DNA of 64,000 bases. Source: Burkholderia anthina (GTDB lineage: Bacteria > Pseudomonadota > Gammaproteobacteria > Burkholderiales > Burkholderiaceae). The translations under genes were made by a program, and so were the position numbers. The notes under the pieces were generated by a model. It had not been told where the DNA came from. It did not search any database and saw only the letters and a list, made by a program, of their open reading frames with translations. The stretch spans positions 3,038,001-3,102,000 of the forward strand of contig NZ_CM003768.1 of the NCBI RefSeq assembly GCF_001547525.1, read 5' to 3'. Below are positions 53,718 to 60,681 of the stretch, in pieces. Every line of letters starts with the position of its first letter. The first letter of the stretch is position 1.

Positions 53718-54314
53718 ATGTTCGAAGCTTTTTCCGTTTCCCTGTTTCGTCGCGTTGCCGCCGACCTGCGGCGCGCGAACCGGCCGTCGCCGCGCTGGCG
53801 GCCGGCCGGCTTCACGCTGATCGAACTGATGATCGTGCTGGCGATCGTCGGCGTCGTCGCCGCCTATGCAATTCCCGCGTACCAGGATTACCTCGCGCGG
53901 TCGCGCGTCGGCGAGGGCCTTGCGCTCGCGTCGTCGGCGCGGCTCGCGGTCGCCGACAACGCGGCGAGCGGCGCGAGCCTCGACGGCGGCTACAGCCCGC
54001 CTGCCGCGACCCGCAACGTCGAATCGGTTGCGATCGACGGCGCCACCGGCCAGATCACGGTCGCGTTTACCCCCCGCGTCGCCGCGGCCGGCGCGAATAC
54101 GCTGGTGCTCGTGCCGTCGGCGCCGGACAAGGCCGATGCGCCCACCGCGCGCGTACCGCTCAAAAAGGGGGCGATACAGGCGGGCGCGATCGCGTGGGAA
54201 TGTTTCGCCGCCGGCAAGGACGCATCGTCGCTGCCCGCGCCGGGAGCGGGGCCGTTGCCGGGTAACGCCGCGACGCTGCCCGCGAAATATGCGCCCGCGG
54301 AGTGCCGTGCGTAG
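53718..54314 (+). CDS. pilA: Type IV pilin PilA-like, 198 aa
   Basis: Pilin with the prepilin motif [20 protein letters not shown], where cleavage after Gly31 exposes a methylated Phe and the Glu5 needed for assembly. The leader of 31 residues is far longer than the usual 5-10. The hydrophobic helix is followed by a globular part (about 140 residues) containing two cysteines near the C-terminus (WECFAAG, PAECRA), likely the disulfide D-loop. Ser/Ala/Pro-rich sequence near the C-terminus suits O-glycosylation. pglL is the next gene. Confidence 0.9.
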   Translation: MFEAFSVSLFRRVAADLRRANRPSPRWRPAGFTLIELMIVLAIVGVVAAYAIPAYQDYLARSRVGEGLALASSARLAVADNAASGASLDGGYSPPAATRNVESVAIDGATGQITVAFTPRVAAAGANTLVLVPSAPDKADAPTARVPLKKGAIQAGAIAWECFAAGKDASSLPAPGAGPLPGNAATLPAKYAPAECRA

Positions 54315-54469
54315 CGCCGCCGCCGGTATGGAAGGGCGGCGGCCCGTGCGCAAAGCCGGCCGCCGCGTGTCCGATGCGGCGGCGGACGCGCCGCGGTTCA
54401 TCGCGCGTGCGCCGCACAGAGCGGGGAAAGTTTTGTATAGTGCGCCGGTTGCTGACACCCGGTTCGCTC

Positions 54470-56248
54470 ATGCCTTCTACTTTTTCCCGTTCGTTGTCGC
54501 TCGTTGCGCTGGCTGTCGCCCTGATCGTGCCGTATGCGATCACGAATCACACGTATCCGATCCCGACCTTCTATTCCGAGTTTTCCGCGCTCGTGCTGTA
54601 TCTGCTGCTGGGCGTATCGGTCGTGCTGCTCGCGCGCACGGGCCGGCCGGTCAAGCCGTTCGCCGCGCCGGCTGCGTTCGTCGTGCCGATTGGTTTCGCG
54701 GTGGTGCTGATCGCGCAACTGGCGCTGATCCCGCTCAAGGTGCCGTCGATGAACTGGCTGGCGCTCGGTTATCTGGCCGCCGCGCTCGTCGCGATGCAGG
54801 CCGGCTACGCGCTCGCGTGCGACGGGATCGCGGAAACCGTGTCGCGGATGATGGCCGGTGCGCTGCTCGTCGGCGGCGTGTTCGCGGTCGGCACGCAGAT
54901 CGTGCAGTTGTTCCACCTCGAGTCGGCCGTCTCGCCGTTCGTCGTGGTGTACAACATCGCGGTCGACCGCCGTCCGTACGGCAACATGGCGCAGGCGAAC
55001 CATCTGGCCAGCTATATCGCGTTCGCGATGGCCGGCGCGCTGTATCTGGTGCAGACGCGCCGGCTCGCGGTGTGGGCATGGCTCGCGCTGTCGATCGTGC
55101 TGTCGGCCGGCCTCGCGCTGACGGTGTCGCGCGGGCCATGGCTGCAGGTCGCGGTGATGGTCGTCGCGGGGTTCTGGATGGCGTGGGTCGAATCGCGCCG
55201 CACGCAGGGCAATGCGCGTGCGTGGCTGATCCCGGTCGTGCTCGCCGTCGCATTCATCGCGGTCAACGTCGCGGTGCGCTGGGCCAACGTGCACTACCAC
55301 CTGAATCTCGCGGAGTCGGCAGCCGACCGGATGCGCGACGCCGGGCAGATCGCGCCGCGCCTCGCGCTGTGGAAGTACGGGCTCGCGATGTTCCGCGAGC
55401 ATCCGCTGCTCGGGGTCGGCTGGGGCGAATTCCCGTCGCACCAGTTTGCGCTCGCGCGCACGCTCGGCGGCGTCGAGATCGCGAACAACTCGCACGACAT
55501 CTTCATCGATCTGCTCGCGAAGTCTGGTCTGGTCGGCCTCGGCGTGCTCGCCGTCACGCTCGTCGCGTGGTTCGTGCGCGCGGTGCGGGCGCCGCAGTCG
55601 AGCATGCGCGTGTTCGGTTTCGCGCTGATCGGCATCCTGCTGATGCACGCGCTGGTCGAGTATCCGCAGCAATACATGTTCTTCCTGCTGCCGGCGATGT
55701 TCGTGATCGGGCTGCTCGACGTGAAGCCGCTGCGCATCCTGCCGGGGGGCGCGGCATTCGGGCTGTTCGCGCTGCTGTCGTTCGGCGGCGTGCTGGCGGC
55801 CGTGCCGGTGCTGCGTGACTACCAGCGCGCGGAAGTGCTCTATTACGGCAGCAGCCCGGCCGCGCAGTATCGCGATGCGCCGTCGCGGCTGTTCGGCGCG
55901 TGGGGCGATTACGGTGCGGCGACGCTGCTCACCATTTCGTCGGAGAACCTGCCGTTCAAGCTCGCCGCGCACGAGCGCGCGATCGCGCTGCTGCCGGGCG
56001 AGACGGTACTGCGCCGCTACGCGGTGCTGCAGGCGCTGGCCGGCCGCGAAGCCGACGCGCTCGATACCGTCGCGCGCCTGCATGTGTTTGCAAAGGAATT
56101 GAAGGACTGGCCGCAACAGTTGGCCGCGTTGTACAAGCTGTGCGATGACGAGCCGGCGCTGAAGACGTTCCGGGCCGCGCTGGCCGCGAAGTACGGGGAG
56201 GCGCCGGCCGACGCGGGCGACGACTCGGACGACGAAGATTCGGATTGA
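54470..56248 (+). CDS. pglL: PglL-type O-oligosaccharyltransferase, 592 aa
   Basis: A polytopic inner membrane protein (about 12 hydrophobic segments) with a Wzy_C/PglL domain (ANHLASYIAFAMAGALYLVQ, PRLALWKYGLAMFREHPLLG, GWGEFPSHQF, NNSHDIFIDLLAKSGLVGLG) and a C-terminal soluble part ending in an acidic tail. The NxS-containing periplasmic loop with His is typical of O-antigen ligases and O-OTases. In B. cenocepacia the pglL gene lies in this same recA-sucCD-terC-pilA neighbourhood and transfers a trisaccharide to many proteins. Start is the ATG at 54470. Confidence 0.88.
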   Translation: MPSTFSRSLSLVALAVALIVPYAITNHTYPIPTFYSEFSALVLYLLLGVSVVLLARTGRPVKPFAAPAAFVVPIGFAVVLIAQLALIPLKVPSMNWLALGYLAAALVAMQAGYALACDGIAETVSRMMAGALLVGGVFAVGTQIVQLFHLESAVSPFVVVYNIAVDRRPYGNMAQANHLASYIAFAMAGALYLVQTRRLAVWAWLALSIVLSAGLALTVSRGPWLQVAVMVVAGFWMAWVESRRTQGNARAWLIPVVLAVAFIAVNVAVRWANVHYHLNLAESAADRMRDAGQIAPRLALWKYGLAMFREHPLLGVGWGEFPSHQFALARTLGGVEIANNSHDIFIDLLAKSGLVGLGVLAVTLVAWFVRAVRAPQSSMRVFGFALIGILLMHALVEYPQQYMFFLLPAMFVIGLLDVKPLRILPGGAAFGLFALLSFGGVLAAVPVLRDYQRAEVLYYGSSPAAQYRDAPSRLFGAWGDYGAATLLTISSENLPFKLAAHERAIALLPGETVLRRYAVLQALAGREADALDTVARLHVFAKELKDWPQQLAALYKLCDDEPALKTFRAALAAKYGEAPADAGDDSDDEDSD

Positions 56249-56701
56249 CGCGCTGCGCGTGCCGGCACGGGGAATGCCGGCGTCTATCGGTTGCGATGAA
56301 GGCGGAGCGACGTCGGGCCCCGCGGCCCGGTGCACGCGCAACGCGCCACGCTGGTCGGGTATCGATTACATCGCGGATGGCGTGGAGTCCGCTCGAATGG
56401 GCGGCGATTCGCGTCAACCATTGTCAAATCGCCGCCGTTGACCGGGTGGCGCGTGCACAATGCGCGAAAGCGCTCGCATGAATGCGGCGCGGGGCTAACC
56501 GGTGCGAGCGTAGAAAACGCCCGCGGCTATCCGGGACATTCCACCGAACAGGATCGCGGTCGAGCGTCGCTCGGCCGTGCGGCCGTAACGGGGCGCCGGT
56601 CCGATGGCTGCGGCGCGGTGCGACACACGCGGCGCGGCCGGGGAAGGCTTCCGTCGCGCGGCGCGCGTGCCCAGACCAGTACTCAACAACGATATTCGAC
56701 C
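56249..56701. other. Intergenic region after pglL
   Basis: About 450 bases with no open frame that looks coding on either strand. It contains the perfect 10-base inverted repeat GGCGGCGATT (56400-56409) and AATCGCCGCC (56427-56436) around 17 bases. Confidence 0.5.
56400..56436. repeat. 10-base inverted repeat in the pglL-lipoprotein gap
   Basis: GGCGGCGATT and AATCGCCGCC are perfect complements separated by 17 bases, 150 bases beyond the pglL stop. It could be a hairpin or a regulatory dyad. No T tract is present. Confidence 0.5.
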
Positions 56702-57052
56702 ATGGCTATCCGCTCGACCTACCTGACCCTGCCCGCCGTCGCGATGCTGTTTTCCGGCTGCGCGATGCTGACGTCGTCGCAGGAAAGCAAGCTGACCTGC
56801 CACATTCCGCGCGCGGTCTATCCGGATACCGCGAAGCCGCTCACGCGCCAGGCGACCGTGCTGGTGCGCGCATTGATGACGACGTCCGGCGAAGCGCAGA
56901 ACGTGACCGTGACGACGAGCAGCCGCAACGCGGCGGCCGATCGCGCGGCCGTCGAGGCGATGACGCACGCGAGTTGCACGCAGACGGGCGCGACGGCGAA
57001 TCCGTTCCTGCTCACGCAACCGTTCGTGTTCGAGCCGTCACGTGGCCAGTGA
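56702..57052 (+). CDS. TonB C-terminal-domain-like lipoprotein, 116 aa
   Basis: A lipoprotein signal (YLTLPAVAMLFSGC, Cys20 lipidated) is followed by a short domain reading CHIPRAVYPDTAKPLTRQATVLVRALMTTSGEAQNVTV in overlapping pieces. The pattern PRAVYPDTA, VLVRALMTTSG and AAVEAMTHASC resembles the TonB C-terminal domain found in small lipoproteins. It probably sits in the periplasm. It is convergent with the last candidate immunity gene of the VgrG island. Confidence 0.7.
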   Translation: MAIRSTYLTLPAVAMLFSGCAMLTSSQESKLTCHIPRAVYPDTAKPLTRQATVLVRALMTTSGEAQNVTVTTSSRNAAADRAAVEAMTHASCTQTGATANPFLLTQPFVFEPSRGQ

Positions 57053-57081
57053 GGCGGGGCACCGTGGCAGACGGCGCGCGC

Positions 57082-58344
57082 TCAGAAGGTTCGCTTCTTG
57101 AGCGTATGGCCGTGCAGCCAGTACAGCGTGTTGGTCTGCGCGTCGAAGTAGGCGCCATGTGCGGTCTTGTCGATCGTTTTATTCCAGGACTTGCCGGCGT
57201 CGGTGCTGCTGAACGTCAGGTCGATCGGGGCGCCGCCGCCGGTACCGCCGCTTCCGGAGTTCGGATCGGTTGCGTAAACGAGCAGGAGGCCGTCGCGACC
57301 GACGCTCATACCGTTGAGCGTGAGCTTCTCGTCGAACGTGCGCAGTTGCTGCACGGCCTCGGGATGGTCGGTCGTCCACGTGGAAATGGCGCCCGTCCGG
57401 CGGCCATTGTCGTGAGCCTCTCCGTTTTGCGACTTGTCGAGACGCGACAGTATGTACACCGAATAACGTGATCCCGATTCCGGTGTGGTCGGCGTGGTGT
57501 CGAGCGCAGTGATGACCTGGCCTGGCAGCACGGTATCCGTCACGAATGCGTGCCGCCCCCAGTCGAGCCGGGCGACCACGCTGTGAGCCGGTGCGTCGGC
57601 AGTCTGTGCGACAGCGTAGGCGATCCGCAGAACCCCGTCCGGGCCGAGGCTGATTTCATTGAAATCCTGGCGCGTTTCGCTTCCGACGTGTGCATCGGCC
57701 GGCACGTCGACCGCTTGCCACGTGTTTCCGCCGTCCGAAGTCCGCCATATGCGGGGGCCCCAGCCGGCCGCGTAGCCGCGCTGCGGATCGAGAAAGAGCA
57801 GGCGGCCGATGTTCTGGCTGGCGGGCCATCGAAGTTGCGACCAGGTCTGGCCGCCATCGGTCGATTTCCACAGCTTGGTGGTTTGTGGCGCGTCGCCGCC
57901 TTGCGCCTCGGGAGCCTTGTAGTTCATCCATGACGTGCTGATGAACTGAACGATCCAGTCTGGCGAGTACCACCAGGCGGCATTCTGGCCGACCTTTTGG
58001 AATTGGCGTTTCATCCCGCCGTCGATTGTGCCGCGGAAGAAGCTGATCGTCATGCGGTTCAGCAACTCGCCGGTGTCGTTCATCCATGCTTCGGTCGGCT
58101 CGGGCCGCTGCGGCTCGTTCGATTCGGGCCGAGGCTTGAACGTTACTACGGGATTGGCGAGCTTGACGCTCATCACGTCATTGCCCTTGATGCGGAAACT
58201 GTTGCCGCCGTATGGCGTGTCGTCCCGCATGAAGTGTGTCGAAATCGTCTCCCGATCCGTCGTGAGGCGGATATAACTGAATGTCGCCACGGCCAGGACG
58301 GCGAGGCTGACGACGAACCCTATCCGGCGAGTATGTGTTTGCAT
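57082..58344 (-). CDS. Candidate type VI immunity beta-propeller, second copy, 420 aa
   Basis: A membrane-anchored protein (RRIGFVVSLAVLAVATFSY at about residues 6-24) followed by a repetitive beta-rich ectodomain with two Asp-box (BNR) motifs, KSTDGGQTWSQL and RTSDGGNTWQAV, and a third-like element STDAGKSWNK. It resembles Ycf48/sialidase-type propellers. It is paralogous to the next gene upstream (about half of positions identical by eye in the first 170 residues). Earlier Met codons exist at 58374 and 58464; 58344 aligns with the paralogue. Its place after an effector suggests immunity in the periplasm. Confidence 0.7.
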   Translation of the reverse strand: MQTHTRRIGFVVSLAVLAVATFSYIRLTTDRETISTHFMRDDTPYGGNSFRIKGNDVMSVKLANPVVTFKPRPESNEPQRPEPTEAWMNDTGELLNRMTISFFRGTIDGGMKRQFQKVGQNAAWWYSPDWIVQFISTSWMNYKAPEAQGGDAPQTTKLWKSTDGGQTWSQLRWPASQNIGRLLFLDPQRGYAAGWGPRIWRTSDGGNTWQAVDVPADAHVGSETRQDFNEISLGPDGVLRIAYAVAQTADAPAHSVVARLDWGRHAFVTDTVLPGQVITALDTTPTTPESGSRYSVYILSRLDKSQNGEAHDNGRRTGAISTWTTDHPEAVQQLRTFDEKLTLNGMSVGRDGLLLVYATDPNSGSGGTGGGAPIDLTFSSTDAGKSWNKTIDKTAHGAYFDAQTNTLYWLHGHTLKKRTF

Positions 58345-58538
58345 CTCATTGGATAGGCGGTTACCCCGAGACATGACCGACTCGGCAGGACCGGTATCTG
58401 ACGGCTCGGGCGGGCGTCGCGTCGCGTCGCGATCGTGCGGCCGGGCCCCGCATTGCTCGGTCATTTCGGATCGGCCGCAGGCTGCGGAGCCGACGCCCGA
58501 ATCGCGACGGGAGCCCCGCGGTCATCGCATCGGAACGG
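58345..58538. other. Gap between the two paralogous immunity genes
   Basis: About 194 bases, GC-rich, with no clear ribosome site for the downstream gene and no terminator. The second immunity gene may be expressed by read-through. Confidence 0.4.
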
Positions 58539-59774
58539 TCAGAACTGCCGCTTCTTGAGCGTATAGGCGACCAGTGAATACAGCGTGTTCGTTTGGGCAT
58601 CGAAATATCCGCCCTGAGTCAGTTTCTCCCTGCTCGAGCTCCAGGTCTTTCCCGCGTCGCTGCTGACGAACGTGAGATCGAGCGGTGTGCCGTTGCGGCT
58701 GGAGTCGGTTGCGTAGACGAGCAGCAATCCGTCCCGGCCGACGCTGAGGCTATCGAGCGTCAGTCTGTCGTCGAACGTATGCAACTGCTGAACCTGCTCG
58801 GGTGCACTGTTCGTCCAGGTAGAAATGACGCCGACGCGTTGTCCTTTGTCGGCGGGATCGCCGGAATTGCGCGGTTCACCGAGGCGCGACAGCGCGTAAA
58901 GCGCATAGCGATTCGACGCGGTTGGAGACGAGGACAGGTTGACGACCACCTGTTCGGGCAAAACGGCATCCAGCGCGAACTCGGATTGTTCCCAGCCGAG
59001 CCGATAGACAACGCTTCCGGCGGAAGCTTGCTCGGTTTTCCCGACGTGGTATGCCACGCGCAAGGTACCGTCCGGGCCAAGGTCGATGCCGTCAAAGGTG
59101 CGGCGGGGTTTGCCGGATTCCGCGGCACCCGGTGGCAGTGCGATTTCCCGCCACGACTGACCACCGTCGGACGTGCGCCACACGTGCGGGCCCCAACCGA
59201 TCGCATAACCGCGCCGCGGATCAAGAAACAGCAGGCGGCCGATGTTCCGGTCTTCGGGCCACGCGAGCTGCACCCAGTCGCGTCCGCCGTTGGACGACTT
59301 CCAGAGCTTGGTCACTTGCGGCGTCAGTCCATCGGCAGGCTGAGGCGACTTGTAGTCCATCCAGCCGGTGCTGATGAATTCGACCGTCCAGTCCTTGGCG
59401 TGCCACCACGCGGCGGTCTGGCCCACCTGCTTGAAATGGCGCGTCATGTCGCCGTTTACCGGGCCGCGCCAGAATTCGACCGACGTCCGGTTCAGCGTTT
59501 CGCGACTGTCGTTCATCCAGGCTTCGGCCGGCTCCGCTTTTTCCTTGTCCCTCCATTCCGCGTAAGGCTTGAACGTGATTTCAGGATCGCTGATCTTCAG
59601 CGTGATCGCCTCGTTTCCCGATATCACGAAGTCGCCGCCGCCGTATGGCTTGCTGTTCTTCATGAAAGTGTTGGAAACGACCTGCCAGTCATTCGACATA
59701 TATGAGAACCCGACAATCAAGACAGTGAGCACGACTGCCGCAACCAGCGACAGCTTCACGGATTTTTTCGTCAT
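58539..59774 (-). CDS. Candidate type VI immunity beta-propeller, first copy, 411 aa
   Basis: An N-terminal anchor (KLSLVAAVVLTVLIVGFSYM) and a beta-rich domain with Asp-boxes KSSNGGRDWVQL, RTSDGGQSWREI and SSDAGKTWSSS. The C-terminal end, QTNTLYSLVAYTLKKR, matches its paralogue's QTNTLYWLHGHTLKKR. The ATG lies one base after the effector stop, which indicates translational coupling. It should face the periplasm. It is probably the cognate immunity protein of the effector at 59776. Confidence 0.7.
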   Translation of the reverse strand: MTKKSVKLSLVAAVVLTVLIVGFSYMSNDWQVVSNTFMKNSKPYGGGDFVISGNEAITLKISDPEITFKPYAEWRDKEKAEPAEAWMNDSRETLNRTSVEFWRGPVNGDMTRHFKQVGQTAAWWHAKDWTVEFISTGWMDYKSPQPADGLTPQVTKLWKSSNGGRDWVQLAWPEDRNIGRLLFLDPRRGYAIGWGPHVWRTSDGGQSWREIALPPGAAESGKPRRTFDGIDLGPDGTLRVAYHVGKTEQASAGSVVYRLGWEQSEFALDAVLPEQVVVNLSSSPTASNRYALYALSRLGEPRNSGDPADKGQRVGVISTWTNSAPEQVQQLHTFDDRLTLDSLSVGRDGLLLVYATDSSRNGTPLDLTFVSSDAGKTWSSSREKLTQGGYFDAQTNTLYSLVAYTLKKRQF

Positions 59775-59775
59775 T

Positions 59776-60681
59776 TCATTTCGGCATCAGTTTTTCGATT
59801 GCCTGTGCAACAGGGTCGATGACATGTTCGTTGACGGCATCACCGGCCTTTTTTGCATATTCCACGGTATTGTCGACGTATTGCTTGCCTACGCCGACAC
59901 CACTGTCGAACGCCTGGGAGAACGTCCTCACATCGCCCCATTCCTGGGCGTTAGGTTGCTTGAGGATATAGTACATGTCGACAGGCCCGAGCCCGGCCAG
60001 ACCGCCGTCGAGATAGGCGAGAGGGTGGGTCTTGAACGCGTATGTCTTGAAGGTGTCGTCGTCCAGTTCGAGCGAGTACTGCGGCACGTTCATCGAGCAG
60101 CTTCCGCTGTTCGGCTTCTTGCCCCGGATCGAAATGGTGTCGCCGCGCATGTTCTGCTGCAAACCTTGTTCCAGGTAATGCTGCAGGAACCAGCGTGCGC
60201 TCGCAAGCCACGCCTTGCCCTTGTCGCTCAATTGCGGAAGCAGGTATTTACCGTAATTCGAGCAGTAGTAGTAACCGTAACTCACGTAATATCCCGGCGG
60301 CTTATGCCCGCACCCGATATGACGCATCATGAAATTGCCGTGGCGGGACCAGTCGGAATCGGTGCTTTCGGCTTGTATCAGGTTCTCCCGCCGATGCAGC
60401 AGGTCACGGGCAACTTTCGTGTCTTTCCACGGATCCCATGACGTCGCGAATTTCTTGACGGTCGCCCAAATACTCGACGTGCTGACCTTTTCGACCGTTT
60501 CCCAGTATTCGCCATGCAGTGGCCGGTAGTAGTACGGACAGGTTCCAATAATGGAATCCGCCGCCGGCGTCACATGCTTGTCGCAGATGTTGATCTGCAC
60601 CTTCGGCCGATCCTGGTATCCCGTCGGGGTGAGCATCGCCGCACCTGTCCCGAGCACCTTGTCCTGTTGTCCGTCAGCCAT
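59776..60681 (-). CDS. Candidate VgrG-linked type VI effector, unassigned family, 301 aa
   Basis: Not recognised. No signal peptide. A central part is rich in Gly, Tyr, His and Cys (MRHIGCGHKPPGYYVSYGYY, then CSNYGKYLLPQLSDKGKAWL), and a later block reads THPLAYLDGGLAGLGPVDMY. The C-terminus is an amphipathic helix (KKAGDAVNEHVIDPVAQAIE). The ATG at 60681 overlaps the vgrG stop by eight bases (ATGGCTGA), with GGGGA upstream. Two immunity-like genes follow. The visibly lower GC content suggests acquisition. The toxic activity is unknown; known lipase, amidase or nuclease motifs were not seen. Confidence 0.65.
   Translation of the reverse strand: MADGQQDKVLGTGAAMLTPTGYQDRPKVQINICDKHVTPAADSIIGTCPYYYRPLHGEYWETVEKVSTSSIWATVKKFATSWDPWKDTKVARDLLHRRENLIQAESTDSDWSRHGNFMMRHIGCGHKPPGYYVSYGYYYCSNYGKYLLPQLSDKGKAWLASARWFLQHYLEQGLQQNMRGDTISIRGKKPNSGSCSMNVPQYSLELDDDTFKTYAFKTHPLAYLDGGLAGLGPVDMYYILKQPNAQEWGDVRTFSQAFDSGVGVGKQYVDNTVEYAKKAGDAVNEHVIDPVAQAIEKLMPK

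Noticed and set aside
54302..54469. An upstream extension of pglL
   Set aside because: In-frame but Arg/Pro-rich and hydrophilic; the membrane protein starts naturally at the ATG at 54470.
58345..58464. An upstream start for the second immunity gene at 58464 or 58374
   Set aside because: No ribosome site, no similarity to the paralogue in this part; the ATG at 58344 aligns with the paralogue's anchor segment.
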